From positions 73,518,426 through 73,582,425 of the forward strand of contig CM049309.1 in assembly GCA_026874595.1 (NCBI GenBank): a stretch of DNA of 64,000 bases, in the 5' to 3' direction. Positions 43,990 through 63,280 of this stretch are shown one piece after another. Position numbers and translations under genes: made by a program. This DNA is from Sipunculus nudus (taxonomy: Eukaryota; Annelida; Sipuncula; Golfingiida; Sipunculidae). The stretch's first letter is position 1. Each line of letters begins with the position of its first letter. Under the pieces are notes generated by a model. The model was not told where the DNA came from. It made no database searches and saw nothing but the letters and a program-made list of their open reading frames with translations.

Positions 43990-45310
43990 GTTTTGGTATC
44001 ACATTTTTAATTATTGTGGGGGGTACTAACGAGCCCTATAGCGCAGAGGATACGAGTAACAGAGACCTCATTTCAGATTTCCATGAAGACTATTCATTGA
44101 CCTCCCTAGATGTCAAGTATAAAGATTCTAAGCCCAGCAGTTATGATTTTTTTCCTGTTACAAGATGAGGCTTTATTTGAAGGTCTCAAAAATAAAGAAA
44201 AAAATGTGTAAAAAATTAAATAAAAAAATACAGGTGGCACCACAATCTGAAGGAACTGATGAAACACTCAATGATCAATAGGCAAAAAATCATGGCCATC
44301 AGTGCATTGGTTATTCAGATACTGAAGCTTTTGTATCAAACTTTTAATTATTCTAAGGGGTATTTACGAGCCCCATAGCTCGCAGGGTATGGGTAACAGA
44401 GACCTAATTTCATATTTCCACAGAGACTTTTCATGGATCTCCCTGGATGTCAAGTTATAAGACTCTTTGCTGCAGTCTTGCAGCGCTGACATATATAGTA
44501 AACAATACAAGCGCTGCAGCCTCTGGCGGGGAGAGTCTATACTATCTAAGTTTGTACGGATCCGTACAGACCCTCAGACACGTATATGCCTTGTGAAGCG
44601 TGAGGACACCAAACAAACCCCACATATTATAATTGTTACAGATGCTTAGACTCCGTTGGGACCAAAACGTTTGCTGGATGATCAGCATTAATAAAGTATG
44701 GGCACTTACTCTGGATGAAGTCAGATATTGCATCGTCTCCGTCTGGCCGATGGCGCTTTCCGGTTGGAACGACCAATAGGAATTTAGCATCATTGACAAC
44801 AAGCGATGTATGATGGGAAGGATGCTTATGAAAATATGGTCTATCCTAGTGCACGGCACTGGCATTCCTGGGAAAAGCCCCCCTGAATTCATCTTTTGCA
44901 TAGATTGCCCACCTAATTTGCATGGGATTCCTTTTCCGGCGGTGTCCAGTTGGCATGCAACATCTGAACCCCGGCATTTTAAAGGATAAAAAAACATTTA
45001 CAGGCGCACATAAAGGTGATATATCGATTTAATTTGATACATAAAAAGTTTATTTCTATATATAAATACCAGATTGTTTCTCTATCGCACAAGAAGCAGT
45101 GGTAATTCATGTTACAGGTCCTTCCATGAACGGCAGGGTGAACTCTCACCGCCAGAAGGTCGGACTCCGTATCACAGATAAATGGAGTCCGTACGTGGCG
45201 GACTATAAGACTCTAGGTCTAGCGGTTAAGATTTGTGCCCTGTAAATGGACGGACGGACGCCGGACGAAGAGTGAGCCGAGCTAAAAACATCGCCGAGAG
45301 AGGGCAGCGG
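43990..45310 (+). repeat. Array-family remnant and right end
   Basis: At 43992 the sequence TTTTGGTATCACATTTTTAA resumes a unit that broke off near 42050. GGAACTGATGAAACACTCAA follows at 44243. The right end near 45240-45290 has AATGGACGGACGGACGCCGG then GAGCTAAAA, like the end of the 62-63 kb array. Confidence 0.55.
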
Positions 45311-46850
45311 CGATTGATACGCGGGCTGTTCTTTCGGCCATTTCGAAGCTTTCTTTTCCCACTGTTACTGACCCAATCTACAGTCTACCCAGGTGCCACC
45401 TTAGTTATTGAAATGAGGGGGAAAAATTGGCAGAAAATTAGTACTGGGCTCATTTCCATGGCTTGACCTGATTTAGCAAGTCGGCTTCAAGTGACAGGAG
45501 AAATAAATTGAACGTTCATTTAACAATTAAAGTAAGATTGTTATCAATATCAAATATAACAAACACATCGTACTCATCATGTCGATGACTGGTCCTTGAC
45601 TACATGCGGAGTATTTCATCTGGTTAGACGCTGGATGATAGTTTTTTTATTACCAGAACAAGGGCACTGCAAAAAGGAGTATGATTAGACTGCGATGAAT
45701 TTAAAGTGCAAGCATTGTCCATGTGAAAATCGGTGAACTTGACAACTCACAATTTATAGGAATCCTCCGTTTTTATGAGTGACCAATATGTGAAAGATTA
45801 GTTTGGGATGAAAACTGGAGCTTAAAAAGGCTTCCATATTTGGTGATCTTGCGCTCTGTGTAGGCAAGCAATATGTGAAAATGGGAGGTTTCGATCAAAT
45901 AGTTTGGCTTAAAATGCGTCCACAAGTCAATGTTAGTAAACGGACGGGAAAACGTCCGCAGGGCAGGAGGGGCAAGTCTCTCCTGTTTCACCTTCGTCTC
46001 ATGGGGGATATACTACTAATAAAACATAGGTGGGCTTTGTTGTCCGAAATCTGTTGCACAAATTCGCTTGACTGGAGTTCTGAATTCATATACTAGTATT
46101 TTAATTAAATTTCTGTGATTTAAGACAGTTCGAAAAACGTCCTTATTATCCAATGATCTTTATCCTTGTGTTCAATTCCTCCCCCTCACTTGTGACAAGT
46201 GTACTTCCTTACATTACATAGAGTACAATTCGATTATTATATATTGATAAAAGATAGAAGAAATATATCTTTGTATTTATTCCAATATTTTATTTTTTTT
46301 CTCGGATTTGCAGGTTTAAATGGACATAACCAGGACCAATATTATGCCTATTCTTTCACACTATCAGTTCAGTTTTGCTTTATACAGAAGTTTCCCAGCA
46401 AAAACCATCCCAGCACACAGTCTCAGTACCTCGCATACGGCTGTTTAACATCTTATTTTGTTTCTGCTGTTTGTAAACACAGTTCACGTGTATCTGTTTA
46501 CCATAACAAGACCATGTGACCGGAGGTCCGATTGTGAGTTGCAACACGGGGTGTTTCAACCAGCGGGAACATGTATTACATTTTTTAGACCAAGTCAGTC
46601 AGGGCAACTGGCAACCCCTGATTAACAGGGCGATGTTGACGCTTGTGATCACGCCCGGTCCACGGTTTTTTATACATGTTTACAGGGTTAGCAAACCAGT
46701 TCAGGACAATATTTTGGCAGGTCAAAATTATAGGTAATTAGGCCCCTTTAAAGGCCAGCATGAAATGATAACAAACAAGCAAGTCTTCATTCTTTAATTA
46801 CCTTTATATTAATCTAAACAGGAAAAAAATCTATAATAAAATTTTCATAT
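45310..46850. other. Intergenic, no gene seen
   Basis: Several open frames of 70-106 codons with no recognisable domain. I see no splice-linked coding pattern. Confidence 0.4.
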
Positions 46851-46959
46851 ACAATCATGTTGGCATGTTTTTACCATTGTGTAGTATTGGCCATCTTGCA
46901 TACACACAGGACATCGTCACAGGCTACATTATAAATGTTATCTCACAATCCTGGTACAA

Positions 46960-48190
46960 ACTTTATGGTCTACAATCTGGTTATCTCCTTTTGCCCAATA
47001 TACACTCTTTGTACTTTCTACACAGTCTACAAACTGATTATCTCACTATATACCAACAAATACTCATGGTCAAAACCTGTTGTACAGTCTCCAGGCTGGT
47101 TCTCTCTCTTTATATCAATAATTATGTGGCCCAAAACAAAATGCCTAGTTCATGGATGGTTTCAAAATTGTATCATTCAAGCACGTGAGGAATGCACCAT
47201 ATTTGTATAATCAAATTATTACAATGTTGCAAGACTCTAGAATTATACCATCAACTTTATAAGCTGGTTATCTCACTATTCAAATGATTTACTAATTGTG
47301 ACATTAAACGCTTCCTGGCAGTTCTCTCAAACATTACTGACTCATGACTCGCGGTCTTAAAGCTTGGTTTCTTCTTACACCATACCTCCAGGTCGGTAAC
47401 TCATGGTTTACCAGTTTGTTATCTCACATTTTACTGGTAAACATTCTGCTAAAGGTCTAATAGAGTTGATAATCTCATTTCAGACCAACAGTGTAGCTAC
47501 CTCACTCAACAAAAACATCTCATTAAATATCAATGAACAACCTGGGCCCAAAAATTAGTCTTAACTTACTTCACTTTACATTAATAGACACATAGAGTTC
47601 ATATTATATATCAACAACAGACAATATATCTCAACATACAGTCCTGGTGTTTATCTTATACAGTGCATTATACCATTGGTTCGTACAATGAATTCTTCAA
47701 ACCAGTTATCTCACTTTATATCAAATTCCACTGCTGATGTGTACCTTAAAGAGTTTTTATACTGGTTATCTCACATGACAGTGGCCTCTAGTATATCTTC
47801 AAACCAGTTACTAATATCTCAATTTGTCAACATCCATTCCTTAACTTACCTTACGGAGTATTTATATTGGTTATCTCACATAACAGTGGTCCATAGTATG
47901 AAATCTTCAATCCAGTTATCTCACCTTATATATATCAACATACATTCCTGATCTGTACCTATTTACCCTGGTTATCTCAAATTATACTGGCGGCCAGTAT
48001 CATGTTTTCGAATCAGTTATCTCACTTCACTAAAAAAAAAGATCCGGTGCGTTCCTTACACGATATTTACACTGGTTATCGCACATAACAGTCGCTCAAC
48101 CCAGGAAGTCTTCAAACAAGTTATCTCACTTTTTACAAACGGCCCTATAATAAATACGGTAGGTGGTATATCTCGTATTATACCAGTGGT
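46960..48190. repeat. Diverged satellite, ~104-bp unit
   Basis: GTTATCTCA recurs near 47702, 47763, 47806, 47867, 47914, 47969, 48016, 48073 and 48119. Alternate copies are 102-108 bp apart, so each unit has two half-copies (CTGGTTATCTCACATAACAG and CTTCAAACCAGTTATCTCAC). Weaker copies extend back to about 46980. Confidence 0.75.
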
Positions 48191-48199
48191 TTATACCAA

Positions 48200-49195
48200 G
48201 AAATCTTCAAATCAGGTGTCTACCCTTTTCAACATGAACCCTGGTCTGTATCATATATTAAGTCTTTATCTCAAACCACCATTCACCAAAGAAAGGAAAA
48301 ATTTTATCAAATGTTTGGCAAAATACAAACACCAGAAAGTACATTTGATATTGATGAAACACGCAGTGCCTGATAATACAATTCAATCCGAAGTCATCAA
48401 GTCTTTAATTTCTCTAACTACACACCTATTCATCCAATTAACGAGATTAACCCACATGAGAGATGCGAGATCTTGAACCCTACGAACATTCCATCTAATA
48501 AATTACAAAGCAATTATATTACACAGCATGATCTAGTTAAGTCTAAATGCATGTATTCATCCGCCTCATTGAGAAAATTGCTTGCCAACGGCTTATCTGC
48601 ACGGGTCAAAAAGTGATGATTTTGAGGACGTGGTTGCAGAGCTTGAAATAGCTCTTTTGGGTTTGAATACTATAATCATCACTGAATATGTTATTTAATT
48701 GTTCAAAATGTGAAGTCAACATCAATAGTGCAATCAATCACAATAGACAGATTTGAAAATAATATCAAGCATACACTTAAAACCACGAATGAATACCGAT
48801 GATGAGACCCCAATGGTGTGACCATAAGGCTGTGCAAAATAAATTATCGTTCTACAGATTCAAATTTTCTTGGATCAAAATTTGTTTTGTTTACAAATGA
48901 AGAATGGGCGTTGATAATACTGAAAGAATTCTGTAAGGAACTGAAAACGGACTTAATTTAGTGTTGATAAAAAAAAACATTTTTAAAAGTGAAGCATTTT
49001 TCTGCAAGTTTCAAAATTCCATGTATTGTGTCTCCACTGGTAAGGAGATTAATTCACTTCACTATATTTTCTTTTGTTTCTCGAGTCTGTAGAACAATAA
49101 TTTTTTGTGTTTGGCCGAAGGCCCTCATGGCTGTGGTTTGATCAGAGGGAATCAAGGTGACCAAGTTAATGGTGTTTAAACCCTAAATACTGGGA
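48200..49195. other. Intergenic, no gene seen
   Basis: AT-rich sequence. A 96-codon frame at 48186-48476 begins in the satellite and shows no domain. Confidence 0.4.
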
Positions 49196-49205
49196 AAAAC
49201 TAGAA

Positions 49206-49830
49206 TACGGGTAGTCGACAAGCGACTACGTGTATCCGCCAAAATCAAGAGTGGAATGGGTGAAGTGAGGCATGGATTGAATGGCAAGGGGAAATAGAGT
49301 GAGGTGTGTTGCATATTAGCATGTGTATGGAGGTTGCACCACCTACCACAAAATCTAGAAAGCTGTCAAAGTTGTATACATATGCACAATAGGCAGAAAA
49401 GTCAAACCACTACATGTATAGGAGTGATTTTGTTTTGTGCATGATAAAGAGCTATATGAGATCTATACACATGCGAAATTTTGGCCCAATCGGTCAAACG
49501 GTTCCGAGATATGAGCTTGGATGTCTGCAGCGTAAACCAGAATGTTTGTAGCGCCACCTGCCAAAAAAATCGAGAAAGCTGTCCAGGATGTGTAAACCTG
49601 CAAAATTTAGGCAGTTATGTGGGTTTATGTTTGGAAACAGACACACAAATGGACCCTGGACAGAGGAAAGGTCAGAGGTCAACGGCAATTGGTTAGGCAC
49701 CAGTTCACATGTGACCCGTTAATTGGTGTAAGTTTCGGAAAAATCAGTCCAGTAGTCTCAGAGGAGTTCCCCGGAAAAGGACATTGCCTAAAACGTAGTA
49801 TCCATAAAACTTCGTTTTGGCGGATACAAT
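49206..49830 (+). mobile_element. Tandem-core DNA element, copy 3 (short)
   Basis: Left end GACAAGCGACTACGTGTATC then CGCC; right end CTTCGTTTTGGCGGATACAA. About two half-units lie between (AGGTTGCACCACC, TAGCGCCACCTGCC). It ends with the tail ACAGACACACAAATGGACCC shared with copies 1 and 4. Confidence 0.75.
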
Positions 49831-50649
49831 AACCAATTATAGTACTTTTTCCAATTTCTCACCCGCCCTTCCCTAAAGGTGTGATCTTATATAATTGAGG
49901 TATTAAGATATCAGTATATATTGGAAACCCTTAGTTCCAAAAAATTCAGGACCAGTCATTGCATATTAATGTACTAACATTTTCTCATCAGATCAGACGA
50001 GGAGGCTAGGATCAACTTGCACACCAGATGACATAAGCAATACTTTGACTAGTTGAGCAGTTGAAAATGCATATATTATAATTAAGATGTGAAAATTATG
50101 TTGTGTTCTATTAACACTAATGGATATTTAAATAATGCAGCTGAAACATAATTTTCATAATTATATGTAAATTCCATGGCATCATATCTAATGCAATTCA
50201 TCACTTCAAAATGTCATTTTTTTTATTTTATAAGGGTGTATAAACCTGTAATGAAACAAGGCAAGGATGAGGAAAACAGTTCCTCTACTGAGTGGGAATG
50301 TATTCTCTGTGGAGTGGATGGTTGTTCAAAGCTAAATATAAGCAGTGCGGTTAACCGTGTACCACATGGACTGCCTTATTTTAGATTAAAAGGGGGTTCA
50401 GTTTCCACCTGAGAGCTTTGGATGTCAGACCGGAAGTGTAAACTTTCCTGCAACACAAGCCTCCCTTGGACCATAGCACATTTCCATTTTACCAGAAAAT
50501 ACACCATGCCTTAATGTGATCATCTTTCCAAAATTAAAATTTTTACTTTGACACCGACACCACTGATACATGGTTTCGAGACAATCTGCCAAGCACCATC
50601 AAATTACATATATTTACATAATCAAGTCAATAAATTTGTGACGGAACTT

Positions 50650-51080
50650 CCTTGAAGAGATAAGTGGCAATTAAAGCCAGCTATTCACCTGCCTAATGTG
50701 TATAATTAATCTGACTTCTGCATATATATTAATGAACTGTAGGTAATCCCTGATAAAAAAAAAATTTATAACATCTCTGCGACAGATGTATGAGCTTGTT
50801 TATCTGTAAGCTGTTAGTAAACACGGTAGGTGTCCATACTGAAAACACAAAAAAAAAACATGTAACTGCAGGTGTTTGGTTGCATATGTGCAGAATTTAA
50901 AAGGTCACAAGTTGCCAGTTGGAACACTTTTCACCCGATGTCTTTTTTTAATGTGTTTGGATCATTTTAGCTGGCCCCCACACTACAATCATGTGGATAT
51001 CAAAAAATAAAACAAAGAGCCTTTGGAGTGAGGGACTGGCTTCTTCTCCTTATTTTTATTAAAGGTTAAAGGATTTTTTT
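50650..51080. repeat. Dispersed repeat related to 33420-33760
   Basis: AAAGCCAGCTATTCACCTGC, GTAGGTAATCCCTG, TATGAGCTTGTTTATCTGT and TTGCATATGTGCAGAATTT match motifs at 3400-3520 and 33480-33660. Confidence 0.6.
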
Positions 51081-51099
51081 TAGTTCATAGTTGACAAAA

Positions 51100-52480
51100 T
51101 ATCAATTTGGGCCCCTTTAATACAAGATTATTTGGAACAATTTTCATCAAGCAAAATGTAGATGGAGTGTGTGTGATGGAGCAGTTCAAGATTTTATCTG
51201 ACAGCAGCTGTATCTAATCATTTATCCGTGTTGACTAGACCAATAGTTATCTCATTAACATGTCATTTCATGATTCAAAAAGAAGAAAAAAAACATAATC
51301 AGCTGGTGATTATGTTAAATATATTATATCTGTAAAATGATAGTTAATATAAATAAATTTCCTGTGTTGAATATGTTAAAATGTTCTTCATTTCCAAATC
51401 TTTGACAACTGTCTTACAAATATCTGTGACCTCTTGTTAAACTTTTCACACACATCAGTATGCTGAATGTTATATAGCTCTGTGTAAAAACTGACCAATT
51501 TAAAATATTTGTTTCTCACTGTGTAAAACGCTATCTTGAAACGAACAAAGTACATTTATAGGTTACACTGACAAAGATTTTGATACCATGGCCACTGGTC
51601 AGGCATGTAACAAAGAAGCATGAATAATTTTTAGTATCAGCATATATCAAGGTGTTAACAGACATCCTTAAAGTATTATAATTAATCATCTTAAACATAT
51701 TTACATACAAACATGAACCCATAAATTAATGGTGTTCCAATTTAAGATGTTACGAGTAGAATGATGACTTTATTTAAACTTTGACACTTATAATTCCATT
51801 AATATACCACATCACAGCAGACATTTAATTTTCACAGATGGCCCACTCATTGTAACAAATCCTGAATCCTGAATGCTCCAAGTGAAAAAGTGGAAAAAAT
51901 TAATAAATGAATTTTTTTTTATGGTTTTCAGTTACAAATATGTTGATGGGGGTAAACTGGTGATTTGCCCAATATGTAAAAACTGAAGTAAATGTAAGTG
52001 TTGACTGTTGAGTAATGTTCATTTAAAACAAGCTGGCATAATGCATGTATTAAGTTTTTGATTCAGGTATAAATGTGGCAGCGTAGCTACTTTGGTCAAG
52101 TGAAATAATACTACAGCCTGAGGCACTTCCAGGAACCCAGCAGTGAAACATCAGACTTTTCTTTTGCTATGTATTAGACCTGAACAGTCAGTTTCACTTT
52201 GCACTTACAGGTGTCACTAGTTTAGTGGGGAGGTCCACTATAACCTATATCCATAAAGACTGTTTTCTTATCCTTGTTTGTTTGTATATCTGGTAACAGG
52301 ATTTCTAATTGACCATTTCCACAGATGATCATAAATACTAGAGGGAGCTGCCTCAATATTGGGAAGAACCCAATGAACTTTGGTGCTGAGCAAAATCAGG
52401 GGTAAAAGACTGCCTTTCCTTACTTGATTCCCTATAACCACTGAACACTCAATATAGGAAATGAAGGGGTTCTTCAGTCT
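51100..52480. other. Downstream flank of LYPLA, no gene seen
   Basis: No coding exon recognised on either strand. On the minus strand AATAAA occurs at 51773-51768 and could serve a very long LYPLA 3' UTR, but this is only a possibility. Confidence 0.35.
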
Positions 52481-52639
52481 ACTGTCTGGTTTGTGTGGAA
52501 GTGTGTGTACTCACTTTGTAAAAGACGGGTTCAAATCCCTGCACAGGTTCATGTTGTGCCTCTGCCAGGAGGGTTTGCATTTATGTGTGCGCGTGTGCCT
52601 GTTGTTCACAAAATAATTCATGATATCATAAATGCTGTC

Positions 52640-52805
52640 TCATGAAACTTTCAGGGCATTTAGGGAATGAGCCAATGAAGAATCCATTAGATTTTAGTGT
52701 GTATCCGGCACATGATTTATATTCAGGAACCTCATCAAGGAATACAAATAAATGTAGTCACTTATGCCTGAATGAACCTGGGAATCTGGGCTGAACAAGT
52801 GAATG
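52640..52805 (+). repeat. Dispersed repeat, copy 2
   Basis: TTTCAGGGCATTTAGGGAAT, GCCAATGAAGAATCCATTAG and CACTTATGCCTGAATGAACC match 6030-6185 in order and orientation. Confidence 0.7.
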
Positions 52806-53518
52806 TAAACACAGTTTTGGGAGCATGTCACAACAGGGACCCTCCCACATGGCGGAGGCTGCATTACTAAGAATATAAATTTCTTTTCACTGTAAATTTT
52901 CTGAATGTGGACCGTTGTGGGATAAGTGCTCTACTGCTGGCTCTGTAATTAAAGAGCAGATTTCTTTGAGCATGAAGTCTTTTTGTATGAAATAAACTGT
53001 GATGGCATAGCCTTGAAGGGATCAGTGATGCTGGGCTTTAAATCTCTTACTGTGATGCCTTTTCTTATTTCAGAAGAATACTAAATCTGAAATTGAAACC
53101 ACTCTCTACCAGCTTTGGTCAACAAAACCAGTGTTACCTTAAAGTGCTCTATTTACCCTTTAAACATTATCTTAAACCATAACATTCTATAATCAGTATC
53201 ACTGGCAAAGGGGAAGCCTTGTGGCACTATATTTATGAATGATCAGTAATATATTTAATCCCTATCACTCAGCTTAATCTTGATGTACACCCTTGTTAGG
53301 CTATTTACTTGGTACACACCCATTACATAATGACTGCTTAAGCTTTGGGTTGTGTCTGCTCAATCTGGTTGGGTCTAATAGTCCCTACAGTATACACCAT
53401 CAGCAGATATGTGGTGGCACTCAGATGGAAATTTAATTAGATTATATGACGTTTTGCTTGCTTCCTGATGTGAATTGGTATAGTGTAAAGAGATGTGCTC
53501 AAAAGGTGATAAATGCTG

Positions 53519-59294
<5,776 letters not shown>

Positions 59295-60854
59295 CTGAAA
59301 ATACATATATGAGAATATATATATATATAATCAGACTCAAAAGAGTACAATTCTGCTGGTTAGGGTTTGTTGGCATATAAATACTAGCCCCACAATGCAT
59401 CAGGGCTTCTAGATACACCAGTGGTATAAATGTTATGAAGTGGGAGAGAAGTGGGAGATGTATTCCATTCAAATATGTTGGACAGGAATTGTTTCAAGGC
59501 AAATTATATCAACTTTGGTATATTTTGGTAAAGACTTCACAGCCATGCTGTATTATATCTTTGCTGTTAAAATGCGTAAAATAAAATGTGATTCCATGAA
59601 ATGATAGATGTAACTCAGTGCCAGCTCTTATAATTAAAGCCCTGTAAAATCTGTTTAGTGAATCCATGATATTAGCATATTAGGGTGTCACAAGGTTCTT
59701 TAAGGACCTGGCTATTCACTTTGCATATCAGGACTTCACGCCTTATGCGAGGGACATAGCTGCTTGGACTCTAGGAAAACACCCCCAGTGGTCTCACAGG
59801 CAAACCACATACCCACACACTTGGTAACAATGTATTCAGGTAGACCATACATGGACCTTCATTATCTGTGGTATCTCTGACAAACATTACGAACCACTGG
59901 CAAGTGCATTGTAGACACTTTCACAACTATTTTGTAACATTAAGTCTAGTTCCCTCTGCCGAGATGACAGACAGCCTTTGAGTGAGCTTGGGTCCCTAAG
60001 CCAGAAAATACATGTATTACATTTTGACAGCCTTCAATGCATGTAGACTTGAAGCTCCCATGCTCAGGATCCTGGTTACGTACACCTCATATAATGCAGT
60101 TTACACTTAAAAATCTCACTGTGGCTAAGCTGACTGAGCCAGAGTTCTGTTATATTTTGTTTAAACATGCCAACTTTGATTAGGATGGTCTGATAAACAC
60201 CAGCTACCACTAAGGTTAAGGGAAGGTGATACTGTTCAAAGTCTCACTGCACTCAACGAATGTGAGGGCCTAATAATATCAAGACTGATTAAATGGGGAT
60301 ATTAGAAGCCAACAGAAAGCCCATATAAGGCAATGACTGAATGAACCATGTTGGTTTTGAGACAATTTCTGGGAAAGACCACGAATTACTGCTAATGTTA
60401 CAAGAAAAACCTTAGTTAGACAGGGCAGAGATGTGTGGCGTTGACTGGTGGACATTACCAGTCGATGAAATAATTGGCCAGTGAGCTGTGATTTAGTTAT
60501 AAAATTTGCTGCCATGTAGTAGTTCCTGTTCTTAACATCGCGACAAGTTTGATGGCTCTGTTAGGAATTAAGTCTTGACCACTGCATCGACTGGGCCAGT
60601 CTAAGGACTCCATGGAATAAGTAATATTTTGTAAGCATGACCATGTGAAAAATAAACACATAAAAATCGCAAAACTTTAACCCCGTGAATATGGACCCAA
60701 CCACAGTATATCCCAAAGTTATTTTACCTCCTGACTCCACCAAATTCCTGGTAATTTACTGAAGAAACACTACAAAGAAGTTCTCTGACCTAAAAGGTGG
60801 CCTCTGACCTCATTTAATATACATGAGTTTTGCCTAGGATAAACTCTGGGAGAT

Positions 60855-60890
60855 ACTGTGGTTGCCTTTATGTTTGTGAGGGTTCATATT
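60855..60890. mobile_element. Left end of an older CTGTGGTTG MITE, interrupted
   Basis: CTGTGGTTGCCTTTATGTTT then GTGAGGGTTCATATT resembles the left end at 42083. It continues after the inserted foldback at 61799 as TTCATATTCGCGATATTCAT. Confidence 0.65.
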
Positions 60891-61798
60891 GGAAGTGGCT
60901 AAACAGCTGGCAGTTAAGCCCACAGGCTAAACAGCCAGCAGGGAAAAATTGACCTTGCTGGCAGTTTAGCCCACAGCTAGGCTAAACTGCCGGCAAATGA
61001 ATGCATGCTCTATTATAGAGTTTGTGTGATACTCTATACTTTCCATAATTATTTTGACAATGAGCTGACAATATAATGCCAACTTACCAAATTAGATATT
61101 TTGTTGGTCTATATGTATTAAGTATGTTTAGAAGATATTGACTGGCACATCAGCTGCTTATATATGCTTATGAGCAAACAATGGGTAATGTGTGAAAGCA
61201 CAAACAACTCATGAAATGTCATATTAAAGGATATGTGCAGTTTCTTTGATTTAAGGTAATTCAGTGTAAAGCATCACAGCTGTTAACATACTGGTGTAGT
61301 CATGAGCAAACAAACAATATGTGAAAGCACAAACAACTCATGAGATGGCATATCAAATAATATATAGATTTCTCGATTAAGGTTAATCAAGTGTGAAGCA
61401 AAACGGCTGTTTATTCACTAGTGTGGTTATGAGCAAATAAATAATCAGTGTTTGAAAACAAACAACTCAGTATATGTCAAATAAATGGTCCAGGGATCAG
61501 CATATTACTTATTCAGGTTAACCAAGCAATCTTCCACCACACCCAGTTGAATTTGTCGAACCTATTGTGTTGTGAGATGATGCAAGAAATATCCACACCA
61601 AATAGTAATTCTTACATATAGACCAGCAAAATATCTAAATTGGTAGTCAGCACTATATTGTCAGCTCATTGTCAAAATAATATTGGAAAGTATTGAGTAT
61701 CACACTGGAAACTCTGAAATAGAGCATGCATTCATTTGCCGGCAGTTTAGCCGGTTGGCTAGATGGCCGGCACCCTGCCAGCTGATTAGCCACTTCCT
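60891..61798. mobile_element. 908-bp foldback element with internal tandem repeats and TSD
   Basis: Arms of about 200 bp are inverted: GGAAGTGGCTAAACAGCTGG against CCAGCTGATTAGCCACTTCC (one extra base), and GCCGGCAAATGAATGCATGC against GCATGCATTCATTTGCCGGC. The interior has three ~130-bp tandem units starting ATGAGCAAA at 61170, 61302 and 61429. Direct repeats TTCATATT flank it (60883-60890 and 61799-61806). An 8-bp duplication fits hAT-type insertion, but the ends are not typical hAT ends. Confidence 0.8.
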
Positions 61799-62029
61799 TT
61801 CATATTCGCGATATTCATAAAAGGGAAGTATCACAAAAAGAAGTCCAATCATATAATATAATGCAAACTTGACATGTAAAAGGTTGACATTATGAATAAC
61901 AAGTGACCCAGGGGTCATGATGATGACGCTAAGCAACTAGGAAGACATTCACCAAAGGAATGTTATGATCTGAATGCCAAATTTGAAGGTGGTATCCCCA
62001 TTCAACTGAAGCTAAGCTCAGAGGATATG

Positions 62030-63280
62030 GGTAACAGAGACCTAATTTAAGGTTTCTAAGGAGATATTTCATGGACCTCCCTGGATGTCAAGTAAGAAGA
62101 TTCCAGATAAAATGGTTACGATTTGTGCCCTGTTAACATATGACCAAATTTTTTTAGGTCTAAAAAATACAGAAACTAAATGCATTAAAATTCGAAAAAA
62201 TCCAGGTAGCGCCACCAGTCCGCAGGAACTGATGAAACATTCCTTGATAAATAAGTATGCAAAGAATCATGGTGATTAATGCATCAGTTGTTCAGATACT
62301 GGAGCATTTGTAACAAATTTTTGATGATTCAAGGGTGGTGGGGGGGGGGGGGGGGTGTTGGTGGGGTGGTATTTATGAGCCTTATAGCTCAGAGGATATG
62401 GGTTTACAACATAGGCCTAATTTCAAGTTTCCAAGGAGATTTTTCATGGACCTCCCTGGACATCTAACAGGAAGTTTCTATGTCCGATGGTTAAGATTTG
62501 TGCACCGTTAACAGATGACCACATATTTGAAGATCTCAAAAATAGAGAAAAAAAAGCGTTAAAATTCGAAACATCCAGATTGTGCCACAAGTCTGCAGGA
62601 ACTGATGAAACATTCCATGATCAATAAGCATGCAAAGAATCATGGTGATCAATGCATTTGTTATTCAGATACTGGAGCTTTTTGTTTCTAATTTTTAATG
62701 ATTCTGGGGGTATTTCTTAGCCCAATAGCTCAGAGGGGTATGGGTAACAGAGACCTAATTTTAGGTTTCCACACAGATTTTGCATGGATCTCCCTGTATG
62801 TCTAGTTAGAAATTTCTATGTCCAATGGTTATGATATGTGCCCTGTTAACAGATGACCACATCTTTGAAGGTCTAAAAATAGAGAAAACATGGATAAAAA
62901 TTTGAATAAAACCAGGTGGCACCTCCATTCTGCAGGAACTGGTGAAATATTCCATGATCAATAAGCATGCAAAGATTCATGGTGATCAATGCATTAGTTA
63001 TCCAGATACTGGAGCTTTTGTATCAAATTTTCAATTATTCTGGGGAGGTACTTTAATCAAGTCCCATAGCTCGAAGGATATGGGTAACAGAGACCTTATT
63101 TCAGGCTTCCAAGGAGATTTTTTATGGACCTCACTCAATGTCAAGTTACAAGTTACTAGGTCCAGAGGTTATGATTTGTGCCTGGTTAATGGACAGACAG
63201 ACAGATGGACGGACAATGACAAAGACTGATAAAAAGACAAAGAGCTGTAGCTCTGATGACTTTCAGTCAACTGAGCTAAA
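62030..63280 (+). repeat. Tandem array with ~340-370-bp units
   Basis: CAGGAACT occurs at 62223, 62596 and 62933, in each case followed by a GATGAAACATTCC-like string. Each unit then has GCTCAGAGGATATGGGTAAC (or variants) and TTTCATGGACCTCCCTGGA. The right end has GGACAGACAGACAGATGGAC and GAGCTAAAAAA. A poly-G run lies at 62340-62355. Relatives lie at 41.1-45.3 kb. Confidence 0.75.

Noticed and set aside
44542-44997. 151-codon minus-strand open frame
   Set aside because: No domain recognised, it overlaps a repeat remnant, and no splice-linked exon or conserved motif was seen.
46960-48190. CRISPR-like regular repeats
   Set aside because: The boxes are only about 9-12 bp, diverged, in a eukaryotic intergenic satellite, with no cas genes.
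50176-50412. 78-codon frame with two CxxC-like cysteines
   Set aside because: Only a loose spacing of cysteines, no family match and no neighbouring exon; probably chance.
60279-60743. Minus-strand frames upstream of the LYPLA-like exons as possible missing 5' exons
   Set aside because: Neither contains the HGLGD or PxxPSW motifs expected of the N-terminal third of the enzyme.
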